NCBI RefSeq assembly: GCF_003545805.1
Contig: NZ_NMQR01000012.1
Location: forward strand, 1-64,000
Origin: Photorhabdus sp. CRCIA-P01
Lineage (GTDB): Bacteria; Pseudomonadota; Gammaproteobacteria; Enterobacterales; Enterobacteriaceae
Direction of reading: 5' to 3'
Length of the DNA stretch: 64,000 nt
In this document: positions 20,152-31,864 of the stretch, in pieces
Layout: each line of letters begins with the position of its first letter
How positions within the stretch are numbered: the first letter of the stretch is position 1
Notes under the pieces: generated by a model
The model's database searches: none
Told to the model about the DNA's origin: nothing
What the model saw: only the letters and a program-made list of their open reading frames with translations
Position numbers and translations under genes: made by a program

Positions 20152-20454
20152 ATGTTAAACGTCAGTCATAAGAAAGGATTCCAGACAGTCTTATTAGGAG
20201 CACTCTTTAGTATTGCTGTATTAGCGGGTTGTAGTAGCCAGGCAGGGAAAATATCTATTCAATATCAGGCGATACAATACTTTCAACCGGAAGTTGCTCT
20301 TAGAGATAATGCCAGGGTAATTTGTTCTGATGCAGGTGGTATGCCTGCATTAGCAATACAATTAAACGGCGCGCAAGTACCTGTTTGCCAGTTGGCAAAT
20401 GGTAAACGTTGTGATGAAAGGGCATTGTTGCAAGGTTCTTGTGCATCAATTTGA
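20152..20454 (+). CDS. DUF333 lipoprotein
   Basis: A 100-residue lipoprotein. The signal peptide ends in the lipobox LAGC (Cys27). The C-terminal half matches the DUF333 pattern: ARVICSDAGG..LAIQLNGAQVPVCQLANGKRCDE, with cysteines that may pair. E. coli YoaF is of this kind. An RBS (GGAGAAG) precedes the ATG by a few bases. The role is unknown; the outer membrane is the likely site since residue +2 is not Asp. Confidence 0.8.
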   Translation: MLNVSHKKGFQTVLLGALFSIAVLAGCSSQAGKISIQYQAIQYFQPEVALRDNARVICSDAGGMPALAIQLNGAQVPVCQLANGKRCDERALLQGSCASI

Positions 20455-20584
20455 GATAGAAATCAAGCAACTCATTGATGATATGAGCAGGAACATGCCG
20501 TAGGGTTATTCGGTACTCTTTGGCATGATTCCGCGAGTATATTTGATTCATCAGACAATCATTTTTCGCTGTCTGAATGGGTAA

Positions 20585-21094
20585 TTATTTACGGATAAAA
20601 AATTGGCTGATTAATACTAATACCGCAGCAACTAGGTAAGCAGCAAAAATACCGACTAGCCATTGTGGCATCTCTAATGTCAGGAATTGCCACTGTCTTA
20701 CTGAACAATCACCTGTAGCTTCAAATACAGAAGGAAGCCATTGATTTAACGCCAACCATGAAGGGAAGTTTACGAAGAAGTCACAGGTATTAAATGGAGA
20801 AGGGTGTAACTGCATCATAGTATGTTCCCATGCGAGTTGCAGGCCGTTCCAGGCACTGTAGATCCACAAAATAATAGCCAGCCAGCGTAACGGCGTTTTT
20901 GGTGCGATCGCACCCAATACCCCGGCACCTAATATACCAAACAGCGCAACCCGTTCATAAATACACATCACGCAGGGTTGTAATTTCATCACATGTTGAA
21001 AATATAATGCCGTGCCTTCTAGTATTAGGGCGGTCAAGGTCATTAACAGCCATGCGCTTCGTCCTTGAGAACAGTGGTTTAAAAATCGCATCAT
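20585..21094 (-). CDS. dsbB: DsbB, disulfide bond formation protein
   Basis: DsbB reoxidises DsbA in the periplasm and passes electrons to quinones. With the start MMRFLNHC at 21094 the 169 residues place the two redox pairs at Cys41/Cys44 (CVMC) and Cys104/Cys130, the exact E. coli numbers, among four membrane helices. Longer frames to 21160 add unconserved residues. It follows nhaB and fadR in the same order as in E. coli. Confidence 0.97.
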   Translation of the reverse strand: MMRFLNHCSQGRSAWLLMTLTALILEGTALYFQHVMKLQPCVMCIYERVALFGILGAGVLGAIAPKTPLRWLAIILWIYSAWNGLQLAWEHTMMQLHPSPFNTCDFFVNFPSWLALNQWLPSVFEATGDCSVRQWQFLTLEMPQWLVGIFAAYLVAAVLVLISQFFIRK

Positions 21095-21206
21095 TTCCGT
21101 TTTTCCATGCAGATTAAGATAAACAATTGAGCGTCTATTTTGCCGATTTACAGGTAACAAAAAAAGTCAATTAAGGTGAATCTGGCTTTTTTGGGGAAAA
21201 ATAAAA

Positions 21207-21237
21207 CCGTATTGAGCATGATCATTGCTCAATACGG
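21207..21237 (-). terminator. Terminator of nhaB
   Basis: A perfect 12-bp stem CCGTATTGAGCA/TGCTCAATACGG, followed leftward by TTTTATTTTT. It lies between nhaB and dsbB. Confidence 0.88.
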
Positions 21238-21275
21238 CATGGGTTGGTTAATGCTATAAAACGAATTATTGCCGG

Positions 21276-22823
21276 TTATGGCAAAGCAATTAAGCCCCAA
21301 TGAACCATCATGTCAGTGACTGGAATTAGCAGAAATTCCACACACAGCAAACCGACCAGAGTCATGACAATGGTATAAGGTAATGCCATTATCACCATGC
21401 GGCCATAAGATAAACGAATCAATGGCGATAATGCCGAGGTCAACAGGAACAGAAATGCGGCTTGTCCGTTAGGTGTTGCAACGGAAGGCAGGTTAGTGCC
21501 GGTATTAATCGCAACAGCCAGATATTCAAATTGTTTATGTGAAATTAGCCCCTCCTGCATGGCGGCTCTCGCTTCATTGATATAAACCGTACCGACAAAC
21601 ACGTTATCTGATACTGATGAGAGTAAGCCATTGAACAGATAGAACAGCGAAAGTTGAGAAGTTTCAGAAACCTGTAATACGAACTGAATAAATGGCGTAA
21701 ACAGTTGCTGGTCAACGATGACTGCAACGATAGAAAAGAAAACTGTCAGTAATGCCGTGAATGGTAGTGCCTCTTCAAATGCCTTACCCAGTGCATGTTC
21801 TTCGGTAATACCACAGAACGACGTGGTTAGAATGATGACTGAAAGGCCAATCAGACCAACATCCGCCAGATGAAACGCCAACGCAATAATGAGCCATATC
21901 CCTATCAGCACTTGAGCAAGAAGCTGCACTTTTTCTTTACGGGTTCGTTTTGCGCTGGTTTTTTTATCATAATCTTCCAATACCTGTCGGACGCGTTCTG
22001 GCAATTCTGCACCATAACCGAACAGTTTAAAGTGTTCGACCAGAAAACAGACTAGCAGCCCGCAGATAAAGACAGGCAGGGTAATTGGAGCCATGCGAAT
22101 AAAGAAGGTGACAAAATCCCAATTAACGTTTTTGGCGATAATCAGATTTTGTGGTTCTCCTACCATTGTCATCACACCACCGAGTGCAGTACCTAAACCT
22201 GCATGCATCATCAGGCTGCGCAAAAAAGCACGAAACTGTTCAAGAGTTTGTTTCTTTTTTGCTGTATCAATGTGATTGTCATGTTTAGAGTTAAGTACAT
22301 CATGCTGATCAGTAATGAAGTTGTTGTAGATAGAATAGAAACCAAGGGAAACACTAATAACTACCGCGATAACTGTCAGGGCATCAAGAAATGCTGACAG
22401 GAATGCGCTGGCCAGGCAGAATGCCAAGGCAAGCATACGCTTGGATTTTATGGAGAGCAGGAGTTTAGTGAAGGCAAATAATAGTAATTGCTTCATAAAG
22501 TAAATTCCTGCGACCATAAATATCAGCAACAGTACAACTTCCAAGTTATTAGCAATTTCATGACCGACTTGTTGAGGTGAGGTCATGCCGATGATGACCG
22601 CTTCAATTGCCAACAGGCCACCTGGTTGTAACGGGTAACATTTAAGTGCCATTGCTAAAGTAAAGATAAATTCGATAACAAGCAGCCAGCTGGCGACAAA
22701 TGGGTTAATAAAGAAGAATATCAATGGGTTGATGATGAGAAAGATGATGATAGCTAGCTTATACCAATCTGGCGAGTTGCCGAGAAAGTTTTTTACCGCT
22801 GTTTTTAGGATACTGGTTTCCAT
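21276..22823 (-). CDS. nhaB: NhaB sodium/proton antiporter
   Basis: NhaB exports sodium in exchange for protons across the inner membrane. The 515 residues are close to the E. coli length (513), with a dozen or so hydrophobic segments and a charged cytoplasmic loop near 285-300 ([15 protein letters not shown]). It is divergent from fadR, as in E. coli. No oddity seen. Confidence 0.96.
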   Translation of the reverse strand: METSILKTAVKNFLGNSPDWYKLAIIIFLIINPLIFFFINPFVASWLLVIEFIFTLAMALKCYPLQPGGLLAIEAVIIGMTSPQQVGHEIANNLEVVLLLIFMVAGIYFMKQLLLFAFTKLLLSIKSKRMLALAFCLASAFLSAFLDALTVIAVVISVSLGFYSIYNNFITDQHDVLNSKHDNHIDTAKKKQTLEQFRAFLRSLMMHAGLGTALGGVMTMVGEPQNLIIAKNVNWDFVTFFIRMAPITLPVFICGLLVCFLVEHFKLFGYGAELPERVRQVLEDYDKKTSAKRTRKEKVQLLAQVLIGIWLIIALAFHLADVGLIGLSVIILTTSFCGITEEHALGKAFEEALPFTALLTVFFSIVAVIVDQQLFTPFIQFVLQVSETSQLSLFYLFNGLLSSVSDNVFVGTVYINEARAAMQEGLISHKQFEYLAVAINTGTNLPSVATPNGQAAFLFLLTSALSPLIRLSYGRMVIMALPYTIVMTLVGLLCVEFLLIPVTDMMVHWGLIALP

Positions 22824-23045
22824 TGCAATTAAAGTTCCTCTAAATTCGTAAGATCGCGTTCTTTAAACAATAGTACGCTTTAATACAGAATATTTTAAGG
22901 GAAATGAGACATAATTAAGCATTAGTACGCTTTTTTTCATGACCGCCTTTACGCTTTCTAGACTACATAGCTATATTGAAGTTGCGTATTCTGATATAAT
23001 TTCATCTATTATTAGTTGAAAAAGTCACGTTGGAATAATAAAAAT

Positions 23046-23765
23046 ATGGTCATTAAGGCTCAAAGTCCCGCAGGTTTTGCGGAAGAGTATATTATTGAGA
23101 GTATATGGAACGGTCGTTTTCCTCCAGGCTCCATTCTTCCGGCAGAACGTGAATTATCTGAGTTAATTGGTGTGACAAGGACTACCCTGCGTGAAGTATT
23201 GCAGCGTTTGGCTCGTGATGGATGGTTAACTATTCAGCATGGCAAACCAACAAAAGTGAATAACTTTTGGGAAACATCGGGTCTTAATATTTTAGAGACT
23301 CTGGCCCGTCTTGATCACGATCGCGTTCCTGAATTGATTGATAACCTACTGGCGGTAAGAACGAATATTGCGGCGATATTCATTCGCACCGCTTTTAAGC
23401 ATAATCCGAGTAAATCATTGGAAGTACTGGCGGAAAAAGAGCATGTGGAAGATAACTCAGAATCATTTAGTACGCTAGATTATGATATTTTCCGTGGCTT
23501 GGCTTTTGCTTCGGGTAATCCAATTTACGGCCTTATTATCAATGGGTTGAAAGGGCTATATACCCGTATAGGGCGTTATTACTTCTCTAATCCTGAGGCG
23601 CGTAAATTGGCGCTGAATTTTTATCAGCAACTGGTGATATTATGTCGTGATAAATCCTACGATAACATCATGGAATGTGTACGTAATTATGGTAAAGAGA
23701 GCGGTGTTATTTGGCACAGTATGCAAAGTACGATGCCAAGTGATTTGTCTGAAGTGTGTCGCTGA
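23046..23765 (+). CDS. fadR: FadR, fatty acid metabolism regulator
   Basis: FadR represses beta-oxidation genes and activates fabA/fabB; long-chain acyl-CoA releases it from DNA. The 239 residues equal the E. coli length. The N-terminal GntR winged helix includes [31 protein letters not shown]; the C-terminal domain binds acyl-CoA. The ATG at 23046 ([15 protein letters not shown]) matches the family start; an upstream in-frame codon at 23016 is rejected. A TTATTATTAGTTG-rich leader separates it from nhaB. Confidence 0.97.
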   Translation: MVIKAQSPAGFAEEYIIESIWNGRFPPGSILPAERELSELIGVTRTTLREVLQRLARDGWLTIQHGKPTKVNNFWETSGLNILETLARLDHDRVPELIDNLLAVRTNIAAIFIRTAFKHNPSKSLEVLAEKEHVEDNSESFSTLDYDIFRGLAFASGNPIYGLIINGLKGLYTRIGRYYFSNPEARKLALNFYQQLVILCRDKSYDNIMECVRNYGKESGVIWHSMQSTMPSDLSEVCR

Positions 23766-23840
23766 TATCTCGTTAGTGTTTTTACTTAATTCCAGACCTT
23801 ATCCGATCTATTAGTTTCAAATCAAAATTATTTTGAGTTG

Positions 23841-23880
23841 TCCCGGTGCGGAATGTTCTGTACCGGGAGCTTTGTTTTTT
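23841..23880 (+). terminator. Terminator after fadR
   Basis: CCCGGT (23842-23847) and ACCGGG (23862-23867) close a hairpin that is followed by a T-rich run ending in TTTTTT. Confidence 0.75.
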
Positions 23881-24168
23881 CTCATCTAATCTCAAGCCAA
23901 TCGTTAATTTCTCTATTTTAGAATATTATTCTGACTTTTGGGTTTTTATTTGAATTTTTATTCCGATTAATTGGTGGTTATTGGTATCTTGTGGTTGTTT
24001 AATTGATTCGTTTTTTTCACCGAAAAACTCAAAATAATGACTTGATATGAAATAATTAGCAGGCGATTCATATCGTAATTATTATCTTAATTTTATGATT
24101 TTGATATTAATTTTTATAATTTGGTTAGGTATGAATCACAAATAAGCCTGTTGCATAAATGTAATATA

Positions 24169-24190
24169 ATTGTGACCTAAATCATAAATG
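24169..24190 (+). promoter_or_regulatory. CRP-like site upstream of dadA
   Basis: TTGTGACCTAAATCATAAA matches the half-sites TGTGA and TCA(T/C)A with a 6-base spacer. In E. coli the dad operon is under CRP and Lrp control, so a functional site is plausible. Confidence 0.5.
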
Positions 24191-24280
24191 TAGATTATTG
24201 ACGTGACCGATGATTGTTCTATATTGGTTTTTTATAAACAGCATATTATGCTTGCCTAAAATTTTAAATCATCCGGGGGC

Positions 24281-25606
24281 ATGATGAAAATCCTTATTTT
24301 AGGTAGTGGTGTTATTGGTGTAACCAGTGCCTGGTATTTGGTACAGCAAGGTCATGAAGTCACTGTCATTGATCGCCAGGGAAGTGCTGCTGAGGAAACC
24401 AGTGCGGCTAATGCCGGGCAGATCTCGCCGGGATACGCGACCCCGTGGGGAGCGCCGGGTATTCCATTGAAAGCGATTAAGTGGATGTTTCAACGTCATG
24501 CTCCGTTGGCTATTCGTCCGGATGGATCGCTGTTTCAGTTACGCTGGATGTGGCAGATGTTGCGTAATTGTGATGCAAGTCACTATGCGATAAATAAGAG
24601 TCGGATGGTACGGCTGGCAGAGTACAGTCGTGACTGTATCAAACAGTTGAGGGCAGATACGGGTATTCAATATGAAGGGCGTCAAGGGGGCACGCTTCAG
24701 TTATTCCGCACCAATAAGCAGTTTGATAATGCGATGAATGACATAGCCATTCTTGAGCAGGAAGGTGTTCCTTACAATTTATTAACGGCAGATAAACTAG
24801 CGACGGTAGAGCCAGCCTTGGCACATGTCGCTCACAAACTAACTGGGGGATTGCAATTACCGAACGACGAGACGGGTGATTGTCAGCTTTTTACTAAAGA
24901 GTTGGTAAAAATGGCAGAAGCGGCAGGTGTAACGTTTTTGTTTAATAAACAGGTCAAACAGTTATTGGTCGAAGGGCATCGGATTACCGGCGTCCAGTGT
25001 GAAGATGGCGTTATGACAGCAGACAACTATGTTGTTGCAATGGGCGCTTATTCCACTGAATTGCTGAAAGGTGTTGTCAAAATTCCAGTATATCCACTGA
25101 AAGGTTATTCATTAACCATGCCTATTGTCGATGCGGAACGGGCTCCGGTATCTACTGCATTGGATGAAACATACAAAATTGCGATTACCCGGTTTGATAA
25201 CCGTATTCGCGTGGGTGGAATGGCCGAAGTTGTCGGTTTCAATTTGGATCTGCTTAAAGCTCGTTATGAAACATTGAAAATGGTGGTGCAAGACCTTTAT
25301 CCCGGTGGGGGCGATATTACTCAGGCTCGTTTTTGGACAGGATTACGTCCGATGACGCCAGATGGTACCCCAATTGTTGGCCCGACTGAATATCACAATC
25401 TCTACTTAAATACAGGGCATGGGACATTGGGATGGACAATGGCATGTGGTTCCAGTCAGTTACTGGCTGATATTATTTCAGGTAAAAAGCCCGCCATTGC
25501 ATCCGATGATTTATCAGTATTTCGTTATGTTAATGGTTTTAATACAATATTGAAAACAACATTGGTGCCATTTAGCCATCAATTACACATTGAACTGAGA
25601 GGCTAA
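24281..25606 (+). CDS. dadA: D-amino acid dehydrogenase small subunit
   Basis: DadA is a membrane-associated FAD enzyme that deaminates D-alanine and other D-amino acids to 2-oxo acids. The 441 residues start with the FAD motif GSGVIG (8-13); other family landmarks are [29 protein letters not shown] and the C-terminal [13 protein letters not shown]. Either the ATG at 24281 or that at 24284 could start it, both behind GGGGG. It forms an operon with dadX, six bases downstream. Confidence 0.97.
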   Translation: MMKILILGSGVIGVTSAWYLVQQGHEVTVIDRQGSAAEETSAANAGQISPGYATPWGAPGIPLKAIKWMFQRHAPLAIRPDGSLFQLRWMWQMLRNCDASHYAINKSRMVRLAEYSRDCIKQLRADTGIQYEGRQGGTLQLFRTNKQFDNAMNDIAILEQEGVPYNLLTADKLATVEPALAHVAHKLTGGLQLPNDETGDCQLFTKELVKMAEAAGVTFLFNKQVKQLLVEGHRITGVQCEDGVMTADNYVVAMGAYSTELLKGVVKIPVYPLKGYSLTMPIVDAERAPVSTALDETYKIAITRFDNRIRVGGMAEVVGFNLDLLKARYETLKMVVQDLYPGGGDITQARFWTGLRPMTPDGTPIVGPTEYHNLYLNTGHGTLGWTMACGSSQLLADIISGKKPAIASDDLSVFRYVNGFNTILKTTLVPFSHQLHIELRG

Positions 25607-25612
25607 TAGAAT

Positions 25613-26719
25613 ATGCCACGTCCGATTTCGGCAACGATCCATCTTGATGCATTGGGAAATAATCTGGCGATTATTCGTAATAAGGTCGGTAATAGTAAAA
25701 TCTGGGCTGTTGTTAAAGCAAATGCTTATGGGCATGGTCTGCATTGTATATGGCGGTATCTCGATCAGGCTGATGGATTTGCTTTACTTGATTTTCATGA
25801 AGCGATTTTATTGCGGGAGCAGGGGTGGCAGGGATCAATCTTGTTATTGGAAGGGTTTTTCAAACCCGAAGATTTGCCAATAATTGATGAATATCAGTTG
25901 ACAACGGTAGTGCATAGCCATTGGCAACTTGAAGCAATAGAAGCGGCCAATTTGAGTAAACCCATCGATATTTATCTCAAACTCAATAGCGGTATGAATC
26001 GATTGGGATTTCCCGTGGATCAATATAGCGCGGTTTTATCATTAGCAAGAGGTATCCGGCAAATTGGGCAAATAACGTTAATGTCACATTTTGCGAATGC
26101 GGATAATAAGGAGATCGGCGTTACTGAACAACTTAACGTTATTAATTCGGTCAGTCAGGGATTGGATATTTCTCAATGTCTGGCTAATTCAGCCGCTTCT
26201 TTGTGGTATCCACAAACTCATAGAGATTGGGTACGTCCCGGTATTGTGCTTTATGGTGCCTCACCGAGTGGAAAATGGAAAGATATTGCCGATATTGGGT
26301 TGAAAGCAGTGATGAGTCTGCAAAGTGAGATTATTGCTATTCAGAATCTCAAGGCAGGAGACAAAATTGGTTATGGCAGTAAATATACAGCGTCAGGCCC
26401 TATGCGAGTCGGTACCGTCGCCTGTGGCTATGCCGATGGTTATCCCCGTCGTGCAATGACGGGAACACCGATTATGGTCGATGGCGTCAGGACCCAAGTA
26501 TTAGGTACAGTATCAATGGACATGTTGTCGGTGGATTTAACGCCGTGTCCTCAGGCCCAAATTGGCGCTCCTGTTGAATTATGGGGGCAAAATTTGCCGG
26601 TGGATGATGTGGCGGAGAGCTCTGGAACAATTGGCTATGAATTATTGTGCGCATTGGCGGATCGGGTCCCGGTATCTATAATGTCGTTAAATACCAGAAT
26701 GCCGTTAAATACCCGATAG
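25613..26719 (+). CDS. dadX: Catabolic alanine racemase
   Basis: DadX interconverts L- and D-alanine with PLP, feeding DadA. The 368 residues have the PLP lysine Lys35 in VVKANAYGHG and the second catalytic tyrosine in GYGSKYTASGP. The racemase fold is an N-terminal barrel plus a C-terminal beta domain. Pairing with dadA marks it as the catabolic DadX, not Alr. The tail MSLNTRMPLNTRMPLNTR holds a small in-frame tandem duplication (about 26688-26718). Confidence 0.96.
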   Translation: MPRPISATIHLDALGNNLAIIRNKVGNSKIWAVVKANAYGHGLHCIWRYLDQADGFALLDFHEAILLREQGWQGSILLLEGFFKPEDLPIIDEYQLTTVVHSHWQLEAIEAANLSKPIDIYLKLNSGMNRLGFPVDQYSAVLSLARGIRQIGQITLMSHFANADNKEIGVTEQLNVINSVSQGLDISQCLANSAASLWYPQTHRDWVRPGIVLYGASPSGKWKDIADIGLKAVMSLQSEIIAIQNLKAGDKIGYGSKYTASGPMRVGTVACGYADGYPRRAMTGTPIMVDGVRTQVLGTVSMDMLSVDLTPCPQAQIGAPVELWGQNLPVDDVAESSGTIGYELLCALADRVPVSIMSLNTRMPLNTR

Positions 26720-27080
26720 CGTGTTAAATAGTAGTGAGTTTCTGGTATTATTGCAGGAAGTAAGTTACCGTTTTCGCTAAATTAATATATCTTTGTTTTC
26801 TATAATTTGTTTATTTTCGTCAGAAAAATTGGGTGGGCACTATACCTAATAGATTTCGAGTTGCAGCGTGGCGGCAAGTGAACGAATCCCTAGGAGCATA
26901 GATAACGATGTGACTGGGGTGAGTGAAAGCAGCCAACAAAGCAGCAGCTTGAAAGATAAAGGGTATAAACATATTGTGCTCTTTGAGAAACATAGGACAT
27001 TATTACTTGGAAATGAGGGAAACGATCTTTTACACTTGATATAGCTAATCGCATAATTGTTTTAAAGGAAATAGTTAATC
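26720..27080. other. Gap between dadX and the mipA-like gene
   Basis: Holds an ERIC copy (26841-26967) and about 110 bases of leader before the outer membrane gene. No gene was seen. Confidence 0.6.
26841..26967. repeat. ERIC element, copy 1 (type B, reverse)
   Basis: A 127-bp palindromic enterobacterial repetitive intergenic consensus, bounded by TATA on both sides. It contains the core AGCCAACAAAGCAGCAGCTT and GACTGGGGTGAG. Confidence 0.97.
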
Positions 27081-27833
27081 ATGATCAACAAAGCTAAAAT
27101 TTTAGCCACAGTCGTCACTCTTTGTCTTTCTTCATCTTTAGCTTATGCGGGGCAGTGGTCAATTGGTGCCTCTGTTTTGGCTGAGGCATCACCTTATAAA
27201 GGGGTAAAGAATAAAGATAAAGTGTTGTTTGTTCCAATGGTTAATTATGAAAGTGACAATTTCTATTTTCATACTTTAGCCGCTGGGTATTATTTGTGGA
27301 ATGAACCAAAAGATCAGCTATCTTTAGATGTTTATTACTATCCGCAAAATTTCCGCCCAAAAGATAATGAAGATAAGCAGATGAAAAAGCTGGATCGTCG
27401 CCATGATACCATGATGGGCGGTCTTAGTTATCGTCATATTGAAGATTGGGGAACGTTGCGTAGCTCTTTTGCTGCGGATACGTTGAGTAAAAGTAAAGGC
27501 ATAACGATTGACCTGGCTTATTTATATGAATTTAAAAGTGATGATTGGTCATTACAACCAGGATTAGGTGTGGTTTGGAATAGTAAAAAACAAAATCGTT
27601 ATGAATATGGCATTAAAGATAGTGAATCTCGCCGTAGCGGATTAGAAAAACACACGCCAGATGATAGTTGGACTCCCTATCTGGAATTATCTGCTAATTA
27701 TAAATTTAACCAGGAATGGGCTGTATTTATGATGGGGCGTGTTGAGCGTTTACCGAGTGAAATTAAAGATAGTCCGATGGTTAATAAGTCATATTCAAGT
27801 ATTGTTTGGACAGGTGTTACATATAGTTTTTAA
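27081..27833 (+). CDS. mipA: MipA/OmpV family outer membrane protein
   Basis: A 250-residue outer membrane beta-barrel of the MipA/OmpV family; E. coli MipA scaffolds a murein polymerase-hydrolase complex. It has a signal peptide (cleavage after AYA, residue 23), alternating aromatic strands (NFYFHTLAAGYYLW), and ends in the C-terminal Phe needed for barrel assembly (GVTYSF). E. coli also has mipA beside yeaD and gapA. An RBS AAAGGAAAT precedes the ATG. Confidence 0.88.
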   Translation: MINKAKILATVVTLCLSSSLAYAGQWSIGASVLAEASPYKGVKNKDKVLFVPMVNYESDNFYFHTLAAGYYLWNEPKDQLSLDVYYYPQNFRPKDNEDKQMKKLDRRHDTMMGGLSYRHIEDWGTLRSSFAADTLSKSKGITIDLAYLYEFKSDDWSLQPGLGVVWNSKKQNRYEYGIKDSESRRSGLEKHTPDDSWTPYLELSANYKFNQEWAVFMMGRVERLPSEIKDSPMVNKSYSSIVWTGVTYSF

Positions 27834-27859
27834 TTACTCATGGCAATAATATTGGATAG

Positions 27860-27893
27860 AGACTGAATTCATGGGATAGTATTCAGTCTTTTT
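27860..27893 (+). terminator. Terminator after mipA-like gene
   Basis: AGACTGAAT (27860-27868) pairs with ATTCAGTCT (27881-27889), then TTTT. Confidence 0.85.
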
Positions 27894-27913
27894 AATGTGA
27901 ATGAGTGAGATAT

Positions 27914-28917
27914 TTACGGGTAGTCTTTCCGGCAACGGATTAAAACCGAAATATGGGCTGGACTGTCATCTTTAGAGATTAGTGGCTTATTGATGCGAGC
28001 TGTTTCTACACAAACCATATTTTTATAATCTTCATTGTCCATATCTTTCATACTGTTTGACGATTGAACACCTGGATTCCAGCATACAACATCACTGTGA
28101 TGGTAATGGTGAATTTCAATAGTCCGTTTCAGCGATTTATCCCTTATCAAATTAAAATTTTCCGGCTCGGTATATACCTTATGGATTTCAAGATGCATCG
28201 CGACGGCAAGGGAGCGAATCCCCGGGAGCATAGCGAACTATGTGACCGGGGTGAGTGAGTGCAGCCAACAAAGAGGCAACTTGAAAGATAACGGGTATAA
28301 ATGCGATCAGTGCGGCCATTGAACATAAGATGCTCTACCGTGGTGTGTTGCTCTTTGTCAGCAACCGTATCAATAAAATGTTTACCTAAACCGCTAATTG
28401 AAACCTGATTAATATCGCCTATATTCAGATAAGTGTGCAGGGCACAAGTTGCTTGATAATCACCATAGGTTTCCAGCTCCACTTCACAGGTTTCACACAG
28501 TTTGAAACGGGCAATCAAGGTAAAATCATAAGGCCACAATTTATGGGTATATTCATTGTCTTTCAGCGTGAAAGTTAATATGACGCCATTTTCATGTTCA
28601 TTATGTGCGCTAAATTCCCAGGGCAGAATTCTGGCAAAGCCGTGACTTGGTGCTCCGGCGGAACCAAACCAAGGCCAACAAATAGGTATACCACCGCGGA
28701 TAGCGGTACCTGCTCCAAATGCGGTTTTCTTGCTTAGCCATAACCCCGGCTCTTCACCACTGGGTTGCCAGACGATGAGATGCGCCCCTTGCAGGCTGAT
28801 GGCACCACGAACTTTAGGATGAGAGACGACTATCAGTGGAAAGCCATCTATATTTCGTTGACTAATAGCAGGAGAAATCTGTTCGGCAATCGGCAACGTA
28901 AAAATTTTATCGTTCAT
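27914..28917 (-). pseudogene. yeaD: yeaD (hexose-6-phosphate epimerase family) split by an ERIC
   Basis: YeaD is an aldose 1-epimerase-like protein acting on hexose 6-phosphates. The reading frame starts at 28917 (MNDKIFTLPIAEQ) and is clean to GRTDRIY at 28300. It then runs into an ERIC (28173-28299) and stops inside it. The rest of the gene (YTEPENFNLIRDKSL to RCRKDYP) continues beyond in another frame. Removing 125 bp and leaving one TA restores CGC ATT TAT ACC GAG, one continuous frame of about 290 codons, close to the E. coli length. A truncated protein lacking the C-terminal third may still be made. Confidence 0.93.
28173..28299. repeat. ERIC element, copy 2 (type A, reverse), inside yeaD
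   Basis: 127 bp between TATA ends. It interrupts yeaD with a TA target duplication. Confidence 0.98.
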
Positions 28918-28994
28918 GCGTATAACCTTGTAAAACCAAAGCTGGGATAATGGCAATCGCCCAAGAATAACGCATGTTGTACACAGATTGAAAC

Positions 28995-29024
28995 AAAAGA
29001 GCTGCCGGGGAAGGCAGCTCTTTT
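28995..29024 (-). terminator. Terminator of gapA
   Basis: AAAAGAGCTGCC and GGCAGCTCTTTT close a strong 12-bp stem after the gapA stop, with T-tracts in both directions. Confidence 0.9.
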
Positions 29025-29044
29025 CAGACAAGGTAATGACTCGG

Positions 29045-30383
<1,339 letters not shown>

Positions 30384-30794
30384 ATGGCTAAGAACCCTGA
30401 AATTTCCCTTTATAAAGAACTTACTGATATTCAGCATCATGTAACCCAGAATGCCGGGACAGAGCCGCCATTCTCAGGGAAATTGCTACAGAATAAGAAA
30501 AGTGGCGTGTATCATTGTTTGTGCTGCGAGCAGCCGTTATTTATGTCCGACACTAAATTTGATTCTGGTTGTGGCTGGCCGAGTTTTTACCAGCCTGCCA
30601 CTCATGATGCAGTGCAGTATCTTGATGATGATAGTCACAATATGCATCGTATTGAGGTTCGTTGCGGTCATTGTAACGCTCATTTGGGGCATGTGTTCCC
30701 TGATGGCCCGCAACCAACAGGAGAGCGTTTTTGTATCAACTCGGCTGCATTAAGCTTTACTGATGAAAATACAGGCGAAAAAACAGCAGGTTAA
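30384..30794 (+). CDS. msrB: Peptide methionine (R)-sulfoxide reductase
   Basis: MsrB repairs methionine R-sulfoxide in proteins. Counted from [10 protein letters not shown] at 30384 (136 residues), the zinc ligands are Cys45, Cys48, Cys94 and Cys97, and the catalytic cysteine is Cys117 in [10 protein letters not shown] non-selenocysteine form. AAGGTGG precedes this ATG, which is why the longer frame from 30327 is rejected. Confidence 0.97.
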   Translation: MAKNPEISLYKELTDIQHHVTQNAGTEPPFSGKLLQNKKSGVYHCLCCEQPLFMSDTKFDSGCGWPSFYQPATHDAVQYLDDDSHNMHRIEVRCGHCNAHLGHVFPDGPQPTGERFCINSAALSFTDENTGEKTAG

Positions 30795-30876
30795 TTGTTT
30801 TTATTATTGCGGGCATAATCTTAGTTTACGCTAAAAATCGTTTCAGCTAATTCTGGAAAATAATGAGGAAATATCA

Positions 30877-31146
30877 ATGGAACTGGATGATCTGTTATCT
30901 GTAATGACACCAGAAATATATCAACGCCTGGTTCAGGCAGTAGAACTGGGTAAATGGCAGGATGGTGTACCTCTAACGGCAGAGCAGAAAGAGTATAGTT
31001 TGCAAATGATTATGCTATGGCAATCAAGGCATAATCATGATCCGCAACATATGACGATTGGTACTGATGGTCAGTTGGTGATGAAGAGTAAACAAGAACT
31101 GAAAGCGATCTTTCAATCTGAAATGGTGGCAACATTCAAACCATAA
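30877..31146 (+). CDS. yeaC: YeaC family protein (DUF1315)
   Basis: An 89-residue conserved protein of unknown role, next to msrB as in E. coli. Landmarks: MELDDLLSVMTPEIYQRL and LGKWQDGVPLTAEQKE. Probably co-transcribed with msrB (82-base gap). An RBS AATGAGGAAATATC is present. Confidence 0.9.
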   Translation: MELDDLLSVMTPEIYQRLVQAVELGKWQDGVPLTAEQKEYSLQMIMLWQSRHNHDPQHMTIGTDGQLVMKSKQELKAIFQSEMVATFKP

Positions 31147-31170
31147 TCTTTGGCGAATAGGTGATGAAAA

Positions 31171-31193
31171 GGCTGAGTGTGTAAAACTCAGCC
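31171..31193. terminator. Bidirectional terminator between yeaC and pncA
   Basis: GGCTGAGT and ACTCAGCC form the stem; leftward it is followed by TTTTCATC. It sits between the converging yeaC and pncA. Confidence 0.65.
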
Positions 31194-31213
31194 TGGCCTT
31201 GGATTGATAATAA

Positions 31214-31852
31214 TCAGAGGAGAGCTTCTTCGAGTTGATCAAGTTCTATCAATATAGCGCCTTGCTCTTTTAGCTCTTTGAATGCTGATTGGCTATCATT
31301 TGGACTAAGGTTAACCCCTCGACAACCGTCAGTAATGATCCAGGTTTCATAACCTAATGCCAGCGCATCCAGCGCGGTAAATTTCACACAATAGTCAGTG
31401 GCGATACCAATAATAAACAGACGTTGAATTTGCTGTGCTTGCAACCAGTCATCAAGCCGGGTTTTATTCTGATGGCCGTTGTCGAAGAACGCACTGTAGC
31501 TGTCGATCTGTGGATTTTCACCTTTGTGGAAAATTTCGAGAATTGCCTGCTTGTTTAGCTGTGGATGGAAATCAGCGCCAGGCTGACTTTGAACGCAGTG
31601 TACCGGCCACCATACTTGTGGAATACCGTTTAATAGACCGATATCACCGATCTTCTGGCCGGAATTTACGGCGAAGCTCATATGTTCAGCAGGATGCCAG
31701 TCTTGGCTGGCAATAGTGCTGATATTGTGTTTCAGACAAATAGCAATTGCTTGATTTGCCGCAACAATGACTTGTTCACTCTCTTCTACGGCTAAAGCGC
31801 CGCCGGTACAGAAGTCGTTCTGTAGATCAATAAGTAATAGGGCTGTTTTCAT
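31214..31852 (-). CDS. pncA: Nicotinamidase/pyrazinamidase
   Basis: PncA hydrolyses nicotinamide to nicotinate for NAD salvage. The 212 residues hold the catalytic triad Asp9, Lys110 (FHKGENP) and Cys155 (ATDYCVKFTALDA), and the metal ligands Asp51 and His53 (DWHP). It lies 12 bases after ansA in a two-gene leftward operon, as in E. coli. Confidence 0.97.
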   Translation of the reverse strand: MKTALLLIDLQNDFCTGGALAVEESEQVIVAANQAIAICLKHNISTIASQDWHPAEHMSFAVNSGQKIGDIGLLNGIPQVWWPVHCVQSQPGADFHPQLNKQAILEIFHKGENPQIDSYSAFFDNGHQNKTRLDDWLQAQQIQRLFIIGIATDYCVKFTALDALALGYETWIITDGCRGVNLSPNDSQSAFKELKEQGAILIELDQLEEALL

Positions 31853-31864
31853 CTCTTTCCTTGA

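Larger units (their letters stand above)
23766..24280. other. Intergenic stretch between fadR and dadA
   Basis: Contains the fadR terminator (23841) and a CRP-like site (24169), both listed. The rest is AT-rich upstream sequence of dadA, where Lrp binds in E. coli. No gene was found. Confidence 0.6.
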
